NCBI GenBank assembly: GCA_003388505.1
Contig: QQVO01000010.1
Coordinates: 163,140 to 227,139, forward strand
DNA: 64,000 nt
From: Planctomycetota bacterium
Lineage (GTDB): Bacteria > Planctomycetota > Planctomycetia > Planctomycetales > Planctomycetaceae
Direction: 5' to 3'
Numbering within the stretch: the first letter of the stretch is position 1; each line of letters opens with the position of its first letter. The notes beneath the pieces were generated by a model. That model saw nothing but the letters and a program-made list of their open reading frames with translations, ran no database searches and was not told where the DNA came from. Made by a program: the position numbers and the translations under genes. Below, piece by piece: positions 51,457-61,212 of the stretch.

Positions 51457-52770
51457 ATGCAACCATTGCGAATCGGCATGATCGGCCTAGGCACCGTCGG
51501 GAGCGGCGCGGCCCGCCTCATCCAACATGAGGCGGAACGGATGCAGCGCCGGGCCGGGCGGCCGATCGAGTTGCGGGCGGTTGCCGTCCGCGATCCGGCG
51601 AAACCGCGCCCGATCGAGATCCCCGCGGAGCGGTTGACGACCGATCCGATGAGCGTCGTCAACTGCGACGACATCGATCTGGTGGTCGAACTGATCGGCG
51701 GCATCGAACCGGCCCGGACGATCGTGCTGGCGGCGCTTGAGGCCGGCAAGGATGTTGTCACCGCGAACAAGGCCCTGCTGTGTGAACATGGACCGGAACT
51801 GTTCCGCCGGGCTCGAGATCGGGGACGGTGCATCGCGTTCGAAGCGGCGGTGGCGGGGGGAGTTCCGATTATCGCAGCGCTCGGCCAGTCGATGGCGGGC
51901 AACCAGACGACCTGTCTGGAAGCGATCATCAACGGAACCAGCAACTTCATCCTCACGGAGATGTTCCACAAGGACCAACCCTATGCGGCCGCCGTCGCGC
52001 AGGCTCAAGCGCTCGGTTACGCGGAGGCCGATCCCGCCATGGACGTCGACGGGACGGACGCCGCGCAGAAACTGACGCTGCTGACGCAACTTGCTTTCGG
52101 CACGCGGGTATCGCTGGAGAGCTTTCCGATTCAGGGCATCGACACAATTGAACTGGCCGACCTCAAGTACGCCGACGAACTGGGATACGCCGTCAAACTC
52201 CTGGCGACCGCGAAGCTGACTGACGGTGAGTTGGAAATGCACGTGCAACCGACTTTGATCCGGCGTCATCGGCCGCTGGCGGAAGTCGACGGGGCGTACA
52301 ACATGATCGCCCTGAGGGGAGACGCGGTCGGTCCCACCTGGTATTCCGGGCAGGGCGCGGGTCAGATGCCGACGGCGTCGTCGGTCGTGGCCGACATCAT
52401 CGACGTCGCGATCGGCCGCGCCCAATTGACGTTTCCCCGCCTCGATCTGTTTGAAGAGCACACGCCGATTCCCGTGCAACCGGCGGAGAAGATGTACCGT
52501 CGTTACTATCTGCGATTCAACGTGGACGACCGGCCGCACGTAATGGCCGACATCACCGACATCCTGGGGCGCAACGGCATCAGCCTGGCGTCGGTCATTC
52601 AGCACGAAGCGCCGGAGCTTGATGAAGCGGCCGGAGACGAACCGGCTCCCGTGCCCCTGGTGATCATGACTCACCGCGCGACTGAGGGCAATGTGCGCCA
52701 GGCCCGCCGGGAACTGGAAGAACTCGGCAGTCTGCGTTCGGCGCTGGTGTGCATGCCGGTCAGCGATTGA
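51457..52770 (+). CDS. hom: Homoserine dehydrogenase
   Basis: 437 residues from the ATG at 51457. The enzyme reduces aspartate-4-semialdehyde to homoserine with NAD(P)H, on the way to threonine and methionine. Visible marks are the nucleotide-binding GMIGLGTVGSGAARLI (residues 7-22), VVTANKALLCEHG, the substrate region FEAAVAGGVPII and GTSNFILTEMF, YAEADPAMDVDGTDAAQKLTLL, KYADELGYAVKLLA and a C-terminal ACT domain (RFNVDDRPHVMADITDILGRNGISLASVIQHEA) for feedback by threonine or another amino acid. Length is normal. The membrane protein gene follows 36 bases downstream and could share the transcript. Confidence 0.97.
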   Translation: MQPLRIGMIGLGTVGSGAARLIQHEAERMQRRAGRPIELRAVAVRDPAKPRPIEIPAERLTTDPMSVVNCDDIDLVVELIGGIEPARTIVLAALEAGKDVVTANKALLCEHGPELFRRARDRGRCIAFEAAVAGGVPIIAALGQSMAGNQTTCLEAIINGTSNFILTEMFHKDQPYAAAVAQAQALGYAEADPAMDVDGTDAAQKLTLLTQLAFGTRVSLESFPIQGIDTIELADLKYADELGYAVKLLATAKLTDGELEMHVQPTLIRRHRPLAEVDGAYNMIALRGDAVGPTWYSGQGAGQMPTASSVVADIIDVAIGRAQLTFPRLDLFEEHTPIPVQPAEKMYRRYYLRFNVDDRPHVMADITDILGRNGISLASVIQHEAPELDEAAGDEPAPVPLVIMTHRATEGNVRQARRELEELGSLRSALVCMPVSD

Positions 52771-52806
52771 GTCCATCGCGGAGCGAATCCCGAAAAGCGA
52801 TCCGGC

Positions 52807-54456
52807 ATGAGACCACCGCTGCTGCTGACGCTGATCGCCGTCGCTTCGGGATTGAGCGCGGCCCTCTTGTGGGGAACGGAGATTCCGCTCGGCGTCGCCG
52901 GGGAGTGGACGTGGCCGCGGATACCGTTTTCTGCCGAGACGCTGGCAGGACTGTTGATGCTGATTCCGGCGGCTGTGGTGTACGTCGGGTGGGTCGCGTG
53001 GGCGTCTCAGTGGCTCAGCCGAGAACCAGGGCGACGCGCGTTCCTCCCGCTTGCCGGTTTGTTCATCGCCGGGTTTCTCTGGCTGACGGCCGTGCAGACC
53101 GCCGTGCCGGGCGTCGCGGGGCTCTCGAAAGCGCCTTTCGTACTGTACTATCCGCGCTCCTCGGGTTACTTCTGGCAGGCCCGGTACGAAGTCGCGACGA
53201 CGGCTGACTTTCTCGCCGGCTATGAGGAACTCATGGCCGAGCGGGACTATTTGCACATCGGCACGCATCCTCCCGGACTGACGCTGATGTTTCGAGGACT
53301 TCTCCAGATGCTGGAAGGGAGTCCCGCTTTGCAGGAGGCGGTGCTGGCCACTCAGCCTGCTGCGGTTGAAGCAGCGGTCGAGACGATCCGGCAGAATTCG
53401 CAATCGACTTCCCATGTCTTTAACGAAACGGATGCCGCCTGCCTGTGGCTCTGGACTCTCCTTGTGCAGTTGTCAGCCGCCGCGGTCGTCGTCCCGTTGT
53501 TTCTGCTTCTTGCGGAGCGAGTCGACCGTGCGGCAGCGTACTATGCGGTCGCCCTCTGGCCGCTTGTACCGGCCGTCGCCGTGTTTCTGCCCAAGTCAGA
53601 CGTGCTGTTTCCGTTTCTTTCGTTACTCGCCGCGTGGCTGTGGTTCCGGGGCTGGCGCCGGCGAACGGTCGCGGCCTGCGCAGCGGCAGGGTTCGTGTTA
53701 TCGTGGGGGATGATGTGCAGTCTGGCCTTCCTGCCAACTGCCGCGATCATCACTCTCTGGACTCTGCTCGACGCCTATCCCGGCTGGCACGAAGACGCGG
53801 GCCGTCTGCGAGTGCGGGAGAGCGTGCGTTGTCTCGTCGGTGGCGCTTGCGGGTTTTTCGGGCCGTTGCTGATCCTGTGGGCGTTCTGCGATCTGAATCT
53901 GTTCGCAGTCTGGCGGTGGAACTTGGAGAATCACGCCCTGTTCTACGATCACAATGTGCGCACCGCCTGGAAGTGGCTGCTCATCAATCCGCTCGAACTT
54001 ACGTTCGCTGCGGGAGCGCCGCTGGCGATGCTTGCAATCGCGGGGGTGATTCAATCTCTGCGAGGCCGGCGTCACCTGCCGCTCGTCGTCGCGATGTTGA
54101 CGATCTGGGGGCTGTTGTGGCTTTCCGGGAAGAACATGGGGGAAGCGGCGCGGCTCTGGATCATCCTGATGCCGTGGCTCGTGGTCGCAGCCGGGCTGCT
54201 GGAGGAAAGCGGCGGTTTGTCCCAAGAGCGACCGCGACCCTCGCGACGACTCTGGCTGACCGTCGTCGCCGCTCAGATGCTGGTCTCCGCACTCACGGTC
54301 ACGCGGATCGACGGGTTCCACTTCGATCAGCTTGAAGAATCGGCGGCCGCGGCCGATCAAACAGCTTTGAGGGGGATACTGACCGGCTCCGTTTCAGGTT
54401 CTTCGAAATCTTCGGCGACTTCGCAGCGGTCGCGGCCGAGATTCTTGGCGAGGTAG
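52807..54456 (+). CDS. Polytopic membrane protein, possibly a glycosyltransferase-C-type enzyme
   Basis: 549 residues with about ten to eleven hydrophobic segments. The first extracytoplasmic loop (about 115-190) carries YYPRSSGYFWQARYE and DYLHIGTHPPGLTLMFRGLL; an Arg/Asp-rich loop after the first helices is a feature of GT-C (PMT/ArnT-like) enzymes, but the usual motif is not clear. Thus a lipid-linked sugar transferase is possible but not proven. The final 31 residues are Ser/Arg-rich and are read from the sense partner of the convergent diguanylate cyclase gene: the two reading frames overlap by 100 bases at 54357-54456. It starts 36 bases after hom, so it may belong to the same unit. Confidence 0.75.
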   Translation: MRPPLLLTLIAVASGLSAALLWGTEIPLGVAGEWTWPRIPFSAETLAGLLMLIPAAVVYVGWVAWASQWLSREPGRRAFLPLAGLFIAGFLWLTAVQTAVPGVAGLSKAPFVLYYPRSSGYFWQARYEVATTADFLAGYEELMAERDYLHIGTHPPGLTLMFRGLLQMLEGSPALQEAVLATQPAAVEAAVETIRQNSQSTSHVFNETDAACLWLWTLLVQLSAAAVVVPLFLLLAERVDRAAAYYAVALWPLVPAVAVFLPKSDVLFPFLSLLAAWLWFRGWRRRTVAACAAAGFVLSWGMMCSLAFLPTAAIITLWTLLDAYPGWHEDAGRLRVRESVRCLVGGACGFFGPLLILWAFCDLNLFAVWRWNLENHALFYDHNVRTAWKWLLINPLELTFAAGAPLAMLAIAGVIQSLRGRRHLPLVVAMLTIWGLLWLSGKNMGEAARLWIILMPWLVVAAGLLEESGGLSQERPRPSRRLWLTVVAAQMLVSALTVTRIDGFHFDQLEESAAAADQTALRGILTGSVSGSSKSSATSQRSRPRFLAR

Positions 54457-56105
54457 AGCGCCGCGTCGGCTGAGGCAATGAGTTGCGCCGCCGTCACACC
54501 GTGCTGAGGCGAGGTGGCCACGCCGGCGCTGATCGTCGGCGTGATCGTCACGCCCTGATACAACACGTCGCTCTGGCGGACGGTTTCGACGATTTCGTTC
54601 GCGATCCGCTTTCCGCCTTCCGGTCCCACGCCGGGCAGGAGCACGGCCATTTCTTCTCCGCCGTAGCGGGCCGCCAGCGGACGATCGGTCGAGCGCGTGC
54701 GGGCGGCGCACTGTTGGATGATCCGCGCGATGTTGCGCAACACTTCATCGCCGGCCTGGTGGCCGTAGCGGTCATTGAGTTGTTTGAACCGATCGATGTC
54801 GAGCATGATCAGCGAGCAGACCGAACCTTCGCGGGGGCGTTCCGTCACGTGGCGGTTGATTTCACGGTCGAACGTTCCGCGATTGGCGAGCTGGGTGAGC
54901 GCGTCCCGCCGCGCCTGTTGCTCGATGATGGCCCGATCGACCGACCGCAGAATCGTCTCCTTGAGATAGTCGACCGACCAGGTGAGGAGTTCGCGGTCGC
55001 TGCCGGAGATGACGCCGTCTCCGGAGCGCGTGAGGCAGATGACGCCGATGTGCGAGTCGTCGTGAACGAGCGGGGCGACGAAGGCGGAGGTCATGTTGGA
55101 GCGCGCCCTGAGCGACCGCAAGTCTCCGGTTCCGAGACAGAATCGATCCGTCGTGCGGAGACCTTTGCGTGCGAGGGACGCCTCGTCTTTCTTCCAAAGG
55201 TCGATGATCGAGCGCGGCAGACGGCTGCCGACGCAAACCAGCGGTCTGGAGTCCAGTTCCGTTCCATTGCACAGGTACAGTGCGGCCCGATCGAATTCGA
55301 CCGTCTGAACGACTCGCCCCAGAAACTCGTCCAGCAATTCGAGCGGCGTGCCGATGTGGGTGTCGACCAGGCGGCGAAGCTCCAGGATCTCGCGGGTCAG
55401 CCGTAGTTCATTCTGCTGCTGTTGGAGCGCTTTCGTGCGGTGCAGCACGTTGGTCATGGTATCGAGGAGGCGGACCATGAGTTCGATGCGCGCCTCCAGA
55501 GCGGCCCCCTCCGGTTTGAGGGCCGACGCGATCAGCATTCCGGACGGATGCGAGGCCGATCCCACACGGAATACGAACAGATTGCTCACCACCTCTTTTT
55601 CATCCGGCGAGAGCCGTTTGAAGACGCTCGACCTTCTGGTTTCGCGATTCGTGAGGCGCAACAAGCGTTGGTGCGACAGGCGGTCGATCCAGTCGGCGTC
55701 GACCACCAGACGGCGGCGCGTCTCGGGCGAAAGCCCACGGGCCACACGGATACAGGGCGACTCTCCCGGGGCCAGTTCGACGAACATTCCGAAACCTGTC
55801 TCGGCATCCGGAATGCAATGGTCCAGCAGCGTCTCCGCCGCCTCTTCGACGGTCGCCGCATCGGTCAGTTCATGCAAGACCCGGCTTTCGAGTTCCGCCA
55901 GCAGCCGATCCGACTCCATGCACGAGAGACGGTCGACGACCAGTTCCAGTTCCCACTTGATCAGCCTGTTCTGCCTGCGACTGCGGCGCCCGTGGCAGAC
56001 ATGCAGCACGTACTGAATCAGGCAGATCAACCCGAGCGCGGCGGCGCCAGCGCCGCCGCCGCCGACCGCTCCCAAGCGTTCCAGGATTGGTGTGATCTCG
56101 CCCAT
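54357..56105 (-). CDS. Diguanylate cyclase with membrane anchor and GAF-type domain
   Basis: 582 residues from the ATG at 56105. A single hydrophobic segment lies at about 14-36. Residues about 70-210 and 245-390 look like two GAF-like sensor regions (LLDHCIPDAETGFGMFVELAPG; LLDEFLGRVVQTVEFDRAALYLCNG). The C-terminal GGDEF domain begins at about residue 400 (QARRDALTQLANRGTFDREI, MLDIDRFKQLNDRYGHQAGDEVL); its active-site motif is GGEEM in place of GGEEF, usually compatible with activity. An RxxD sits two residues further from it than the normal inhibitory site. It should make cyclic-di-GMP from two GTP. The hybrid kinase gene diverges from it. Confidence 0.92.
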   Translation of the reverse strand: MGEITPILERLGAVGGGGAGAAALGLICLIQYVLHVCHGRRSRRQNRLIKWELELVVDRLSCMESDRLLAELESRVLHELTDAATVEEAAETLLDHCIPDAETGFGMFVELAPGESPCIRVARGLSPETRRRLVVDADWIDRLSHQRLLRLTNRETRRSSVFKRLSPDEKEVVSNLFVFRVGSASHPSGMLIASALKPEGAALEARIELMVRLLDTMTNVLHRTKALQQQQNELRLTREILELRRLVDTHIGTPLELLDEFLGRVVQTVEFDRAALYLCNGTELDSRPLVCVGSRLPRSIIDLWKKDEASLARKGLRTTDRFCLGTGDLRSLRARSNMTSAFVAPLVHDDSHIGVICLTRSGDGVISGSDRELLTWSVDYLKETILRSVDRAIIEQQARRDALTQLANRGTFDREINRHVTERPREGSVCSLIMLDIDRFKQLNDRYGHQAGDEVLRNIARIIQQCAARTRSTDRPLAARYGGEEMAVLLPGVGPEGGKRIANEIVETVRQSDVLYQGVTITPTISAGVATSPQHGVTAAQLIASADAALYLAKNLGRDRCEVAEDFEEPETEPVSIPLKAV

Positions 56106-56539
56106 TCCGTATCGAAAATTGGTCGGCCGCGGAGAAGACCAGCGCGGGTTCGGCTGTGGCAGGCGTCATCGCCGCCGGGATTGTGGCGGAGTCGCGTTGT
56201 GCGATCGCCCTCCGGCGAGCACACTGTCTCCGCTCCCGAAACGGCGCGCACCGGGCAGGAAAGCCTAGCTCACGTTCCGCCTCGAGGGTGTGCGGGTTGG
56301 GGTTTCTCCGGGTCGAATCGTCCGTCGCACAATCCCTTCGCAGCGCAGATTCGTTACAATGCATTCCGCCAGGAAGCTTCCCGGATCGTCCTGTCTCGCC
56401 CGTACCCTGACAGGGCTGAGTTTACGAGTTGGCTGGAGCGCGAATTCCCACGCAACCCTGCGGGCTTCGTGCTTCCGTAAACACCGCCCCACCTGCGAAC
56501 TTGTAATCGACGGACCACTCGTCCAGTGCGACCGATCGG
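56106..56539. repeat. Divergent intergenic region holding a mosaic repeat
   Basis: 434 bases between the diguanylate cyclase and hybrid kinase genes. No gene seen. The segment 56405-56492 is the second copy of the 86-base element at 13031-13116. Promoters of both genes must lie in the remaining 300 bases; none stands out. Confidence 0.6.
56405..56492 (+). repeat. Mosaic repeat, copy 2 (partner at 13031-13116)
   Basis: CCCTGACAGGG, ACGAGTTGGCTGGA and CCCTGCGGG in the same order as at 13031. Ends in CACCGCCCCACC, corresponding to AACCGCTCACC of copy 1. Confidence 0.65.
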
Positions 56540-59500
56540 ATGTCGACTCAACCCTCTGCAGCCGGTTCTTCCGTTCCGCGAATCGTGGGAACGCTGCTGC
56601 TGGTGGCCTTCATCTTTGCAATCGATCTGTTGATCTCGCAGGGGACGGCGGTCGGCGTTCTGTACGTCGCCGTGTTGCTGCTGACCGTCTCACTGGGAAG
56701 TCTGCGGCTGACGGGTTCGCTGGCTGTGGTCACATCGCTGCTTGTCGTGATTGATTTTGTCGTCTCGCGAACCATGGCGGGCGTCTCCGGCCCGCCGGAT
56801 TCCGAGGCGTGGATCAACATCGGACTATCGCTGTTTGCGATCGGCACGACGACGGCGCTGTGCGTGAAGCGCATCGCGGACGATCAGAGAATTCAAGTCA
56901 CGCAGCAGTCGCTTGAAGCGCGGGTCGGCGAGCGGACGGCGGAGCTGGAGCAGGCGGTCGAAAAGCTCGAGCACGAGGCCAGACGCCGGGAGCGGACGCA
57001 AGCCGATCTCGAATCGGAAAAGATGCTGATGGACGGCCTGATGGACGCGATTCCGGACAATATCTACTTCAAGGACGCGGAAGGACGCTTTCTGAGGATC
57101 AATCGCGCCAAGGCGGCGCGATCTGGTCTCAACGACCCCGATGAGGCCGTCGGGCTTTCGGACGCCGACTTTTTCGGGGACGAGCATGCGCAAAAAGCTG
57201 CGGCCGACGAGCAGCGCGTGATGCGGACGGGCGAGCCGATGGTCGACGAAGAAGAACGGTTGACCTGGCCTGACGGGACGGTGACCTGGGTGTCGGCGAC
57301 GAAGGTTCCTCTGCGCTCCGCTGACGGACGCATCATCGGCACGCTGGGGGTCTCCCGCGACGTCACGGCTCACCACAAAGTGGAAGAGGCTCTGCAGGGT
57401 GAACGGGACCGCCTGCGGACGCTGATCGACGCCCTGCCGGACATTGTCTTCATCAAGGACGCCGAGTTCCGGCTGGTGACGGCGAACGAGGCCTATTTGA
57501 AGCAGTTCGGACTGGATTCGGAGCAGGACGTTCGGGGCAAAACCGATTTCGATCTTTGTCCGCCGGAGCTTGCCGAGCAGTACCGGGCCGACGACGACGC
57601 CGTCCTCGCCAGGGGCAAGGTTGTCCTGAACCGGGAAGAGGAGATCGTCTCGGCCGCCGGCAAGCGAATGACGATTCTGACGACGAAGGTTCCACTCCGC
57701 AATTCTCGGGGCGAGATCATCGGGCTGGTGGGCATCTGCCGCGACATCTCTCTCCGCAAGCGGACCGACGACGCACTCAAGCACTCCGAGCAGCTATACC
57801 ACTCGCTCGTCGACAACTTGCCGATCTACCTCGTCCGCAAGGATCTCGACGGACGCGTGACGTTCGCCAACGACAATCTCTGCCGACTGCTCGAACGGCC
57901 GCGCGACGAGGTCATCGGCCGCACCGACTACGACTTTTTTCCTCCGGATCTTGCGGAGAAATACCGCACGGACGACCGGCGTGTGATCGAAACGGGGCAG
58001 GTCTTCTCGGATATCGAGGAGAACCGCAGCGGCGATCGGGCGTCGTTTTTTGAAGTCCGCAAGACGCCGATCCGGGACTCTTCGGACCGCATCATCGGGA
58101 CGCAGGCGATTTTCTGGGACGTCACCGACCGGCAGCAGGCGCTGCGGGATCTGGCCGCCGCGAAGGAGGCGGCCGAATCGGCCAACCGGGCCAAGAGCGA
58201 ATTCCTGGCCAACATGAGCCACGAGATTCGCACTCCGATGAACGCCGTGATCGGAATGACCGAACTCGTGCTCGAGACCGATCTCGATGCCCAGCAGCGC
58301 GACTACCTTGACACCGTCCGCGAGTCGGCCGAGTCGTTGATGGACCTCATCAATGATCTGCTCGACTTTTCGAAGATCGAAGCGGGGAAGCTGGAACTGG
58401 AATCTGCGCCGTTCGAACTCCGCGAAATGCTGGGCGACACCATGAAGGCGCTGGGAGTGCGCGCTTACGGAAAGGGGATCGAACTTCTCTATCACGTCGA
58501 TCCCCAAATCCCGCAATTCATCGTCGGAGACGGCCTCCGTTTGCGGCAGGTCATCGTCAACCTGGTGGGCAACGCCGTCAAGTTCACGGAGGAAGGCGAG
58601 GTGGTGCTGCGGGTCCACCTCGTTGATCGCAGCGACCCGACGCTCAAACTCCGGTTTGAAGTCAGCGATACGGGGATCGGCATTCATGACGATCAGCGGG
58701 AGAGGATCTTCCGAGTCTTCGAACAGGCGGACATGTCCACCACGCGTCGCTTCGGCGGCACGGGACTGGGTCTTGCGATCTGTTCCCGGCTTGCGGGACT
58801 GATGGGGGGGGACATCGATGTGGAGAGCCGGCCCGGAGAGGGCAGCACGTTCACGTTCACCGCTGATTTCGGCGAACCGGAGGGTGAGGCGGCGCGGGTC
58901 GCGCCGCCCGATGTCAGCAATCTGCTCGGATTGCGCGTGCTGATCGTCGACGACAATGAGACGAACCGCACGATTCTGGAAGAGATGTGCCGGAACTGGA
59001 AAATGCATCCGACCTCCGCCGCAAACGCCGCGGAGGCGCTGGCCTGTTTGCGAGAATCTTCGCGCACCGGCGAATCGTTTCAGCTTGTTCTGACCGACGC
59101 GAGCATGCCTGAAGTCGACGGGTTCCGGCTCAGCGAGCAGATCGCGGACGACCCCGCGCTGGGCAGTACAGTCGTGATGATGCTGACTTCGCTCGATCGG
59201 CAGGGAGACGCCCGGCGCTGTGAGCAGCTCGGAGTCTCCGCCTATCTGCTGAAACCGGTGAAACAATCGGAACTGCTCGACGCCATCGCACTCGCGATGG
59301 GCACGCACCCGATGGTTGCGTCGGCCGAGAGCGACGACGCGCTCGAATCCGCCGCGGACGCGCCACCGCTCAACCTGCTGCTGGCAGAGGACAGCCTGGC
59401 CAACCAGAAGCTGGCGGTCGGCCTGCTCTCTCGTTGGGGCCACCAACTGACCGTCGTGAACAATGGACGCGAAGCGGTTGAAGCGGTGAAACGCGACTCC

Positions 59501-60148
59501 GGCTTCGACGCCGTCCTGATGGACGTCCAGATGCCCGAACTCGACGGCCTCAACGCGACGCGCGAGATCCGCATCTGGGAGAAGTCGACCGGTGGTCACA
59601 TTCCGATCATCGCCATGACGGCGCACGCCATGAAGGGCGATCGCGAAAAGTGCCTCGAAGCGGGCATGGACGGATACGTCGCGAAACCGATCCGCCCTCG
59701 TGAGTTGCAGACGGCGCTCGCGGAGTTTTTCGATTCGAGTGAAGGGGACGCTCCGCCTCAGGCGACGCCGGAAGAGAGCGCAGTCGACGAGAACGGTCCC
59801 ATCAACTGGCCTGCGGCGATGGCGGCGGCGCAGGGAGACCGGGACTTGCTCGCCGTCGTCGTCGACGCCTGTCTCACCGAACTGCCGGAACTGCGGGAGA
59901 AACTGGCTCAAGCGCTCGAGGACGGCAACGCCGCCGAGGCGGCGCGTCTGGCCCATACGATCAAGGGGAACCTGCGGACCTTCAAGGGGGCGGGGTCTGC
60001 GGAGGCGCAGCGCATCGAAGATGCGGCGAAGGCGGAACATCTGGAACAGGCGGCGCAACTGTTCGACTCGATTCAGCCTGATCTCCAGAGCGTGGTGCGT
60101 GAACTGGAACGGTTTCGGGCCGCTCCCGAGTCGGTTTGCCCTTCGTGA
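56540..60148 (+). CDS. Tripartite hybrid histidine kinase with three PAS domains
   Basis: 1202 residues from the ATG at 56540. N-terminal membrane segments lie at about 13-110 (four helices). A coiled linker (to about 160) leads to three PAS-like domains at about 165-285, 290-405 and 415-530 (each beginning with a [21 protein letters not shown] phrase). HisKA has the phosphoacceptor His561 ([11 protein letters not shown]). The ATPase domain spans about 665-790 ([24 protein letters not shown]). Two receiver domains follow with Asp853 ([11 protein letters not shown]) and Asp995 ([11 protein letters not shown]), then an Hpt domain with His1139 ([12 protein letters not shown]). This is a complete BarA/EvgS-type phosphorelay. 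The DNA-binding output partner is not encoded nearby. The signal is unknown. Confidence 0.97.
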   Translation: MSTQPSAAGSSVPRIVGTLLLVAFIFAIDLLISQGTAVGVLYVAVLLLTVSLGSLRLTGSLAVVTSLLVVIDFVVSRTMAGVSGPPDSEAWINIGLSLFAIGTTTALCVKRIADDQRIQVTQQSLEARVGERTAELEQAVEKLEHEARRRERTQADLESEKMLMDGLMDAIPDNIYFKDAEGRFLRINRAKAARSGLNDPDEAVGLSDADFFGDEHAQKAAADEQRVMRTGEPMVDEEERLTWPDGTVTWVSATKVPLRSADGRIIGTLGVSRDVTAHHKVEEALQGERDRLRTLIDALPDIVFIKDAEFRLVTANEAYLKQFGLDSEQDVRGKTDFDLCPPELAEQYRADDDAVLARGKVVLNREEEIVSAAGKRMTILTTKVPLRNSRGEIIGLVGICRDISLRKRTDDALKHSEQLYHSLVDNLPIYLVRKDLDGRVTFANDNLCRLLERPRDEVIGRTDYDFFPPDLAEKYRTDDRRVIETGQVFSDIEENRSGDRASFFEVRKTPIRDSSDRIIGTQAIFWDVTDRQQALRDLAAAKEAAESANRAKSEFLANMSHEIRTPMNAVIGMTELVLETDLDAQQRDYLDTVRESAESLMDLINDLLDFSKIEAGKLELESAPFELREMLGDTMKALGVRAYGKGIELLYHVDPQIPQFIVGDGLRLRQVIVNLVGNAVKFTEEGEVVLRVHLVDRSDPTLKLRFEVSDTGIGIHDDQRERIFRVFEQADMSTTRRFGGTGLGLAICSRLAGLMGGDIDVESRPGEGSTFTFTADFGEPEGEAARVAPPDVSNLLGLRVLIVDDNETNRTILEEMCRNWKMHPTSAANAAEALACLRESSRTGESFQLVLTDASMPEVDGFRLSEQIADDPALGSTVVMMLTSLDRQGDARRCEQLGVSAYLLKPVKQSELLDAIALAMGTHPMVASAESDDALESAADAPPLNLLLAEDSLANQKLAVGLLSRWGHQLTVVNNGREAVEAVKRDSGFDAVLMDVQMPELDGLNATREIRIWEKSTGGHIPIIAMTAHAMKGDREKCLEAGMDGYVAKPIRPRELQTALAEFFDSSEGDAPPQATPEESAVDENGPINWPAAMAAAQGDRDLLAVVVDACLTELPELREKLAQALEDGNAAEAARLAHTIKGNLRTFKGAGSAEAQRIEDAAKAEHLEQAAQLFDSIQPDLQSVVRELERFRAAPESVCPS

Positions 60149-60337
60149 AACGTCAGCAATTTCTGTTCTCCCTCTTCCCGCCGGCGCAGCGCCGATTTGC
60201 GGGGTAGACTCTGATACCGGCCGCTCTCTCCGGGCCGAAACGGTCGACACCTCAAAGATCGCTGAGCGCGGACTGCCTGGGTCGACGCCGTAGCCAGCGA
60301 CCGCCTGCCTCCGAGTCCCATTGCCGGACGCCATGCC

Positions 60338-60511
60338 ATGTACTTCCTCGCCGTCAACTTCTCGGAACGCTTCCACTACTACATGCGTTTTTATCAGCGG
60401 TATGCCTCAGACACCTGGGAGAATCTGACTCCGATGCAGTATGGATCGCTGCTGATCGGCATCGGTGTATTCGGGTACTTGTTGATGAAGACCTCGCTCA
60501 CGAAGTCGTGA
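60338..60511 (+). CDS. 57-residue small membrane protein
   Basis: An ATG at 60338 to TGA at 60509-60511 gives 57 residues. Residues about 1-32 are aromatic and charged (FSERFHYYMRFYQRYASDTWE); residues 34-52 form one membrane helix (MQYGSLLIGIGVFGYLLM) with a positive end (KTSLTKS), so the C-terminus probably faces the cytoplasm. Composition and codon pattern look real. It may be a small regulatory or complex-stabilising membrane protein. No family recognised. It lies 190 bases after the hybrid kinase on the same strand. Confidence 0.6.
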   Translation: MYFLAVNFSERFHYYMRFYQRYASDTWENLTPMQYGSLLIGIGVFGYLLMKTSLTKS

Positions 60512-60581
60512 TTCGCAGTCGCTCTCGGATTCGCATCTGTGAAAGCAGCCGACGACGGGCAGAGTCAACTCTCGGTGTGAT

Positions 60582-61154
60582 TCATACAGTCGCGACCGGA
60601 TCCGGCTGGGGGATCTGTCCGTCGACTGACGCCCGTGCCAGGGTTTGCAGCACGGCCTGGAATGTGAGTTGAATGTCGATCGTCGTCACCATGCCAATCG
60701 CCCGGTCATCCTGGACAACGGCGACACAAGACACGCCTTCGTTGAGCATGTGCGTCACCGTCGGGCTCAGCATCGCCTCGGAACTCACGAAGAACGGCTT
60801 CGCGAGCATTGCATCTGAGACTCGCCGGGCGCTCGTTTCTTGCAGGTAATGGTGACTGACGAGCCCCAACAGCTTTTCATCGGCGTCGGTCACCAGCAGA
60901 TAGTCGACGCGGTGTTGCTCCATCATGTCGAGCGCCCGTCGCACTGTGTCATTGGGCCGCAGCGTCGCGGAGCAGGTCATCATCACGTGCCGTACGCTGA
61001 GATCGCCTTGAAAAAGACTTTCCGGGTGGTTGGCGAGCCACCGAAGAATCTGCTGGCGCCGCCCGCTACCGCTGAGGCTTGACCGCGTCTCGACGTGGGT
61101 TGCCAGCGGACGGGGAGCGGCAATCTTCCTGACGTACTTCTTTCTGAGAACCAA
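60582..61154 (-). CDS. CBS-domain protein, likely truncated start (continuation of the pilin frame)
   Basis: 190 residues from a TTG at 61154. The frame stays open upstream to the stop at 61311 but contains no ATG, GTG or TTG before 61154, although residues encoded there form a good membrane helix (WIGIGSAAIAAIAVSGLVL). The start is therefore doubtful. Residues about 50-165 hold two CBS domains (MMTCSATLRPNDTVRRALDMMEQHRVDYLLVTD, KPFFVSSEAMLSPTVTHMLNEGVSCVAVVQDDRAIGMVTTIDI), which bind adenosyl nucleotides. The upstream Flp-type pilin frame runs into the same region in another frame through a run of eight G on the plus strand (61261-61268). A one-base change there would fuse pilin helix, Pro linker, membrane helix and CBS pair into one protein of about 295 residues. 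Confidence 0.72.
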   Translation of the reverse strand: MVLRKKYVRKIAAPRPLATHVETRSSLSGSGRRQQILRWLANHPESLFQGDLSVRHVMMTCSATLRPNDTVRRALDMMEQHRVDYLLVTDADEKLLGLVSHHYLQETSARRVSDAMLAKPFFVSSEAMLSPTVTHMLNEGVSCVAVVQDDRAIGMVTTIDIQLTFQAVLQTLARASVDGQIPQPDPVATV

Positions 61155-61212
61155 CCCTGAGACAGCGATCGCCGCAATCGCCGCGCTGCCGATTCCTATC
61201 CACCGTGCCTGT

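Noticed and set aside
51487..53415. A 642-residue minus-strand frame across hom and the next gene
   Set aside because: It spans the boundary of two genes and is Arg/Gln/His-rich; homoserine dehydrogenase motifs are on the plus strand.
57794..60376. An 860-residue open frame on the minus strand
   Set aside because: It lies antisense to the hybrid kinase and is rich in Arg/Val/His without motifs; the kinase on the plus strand is unmistakable.
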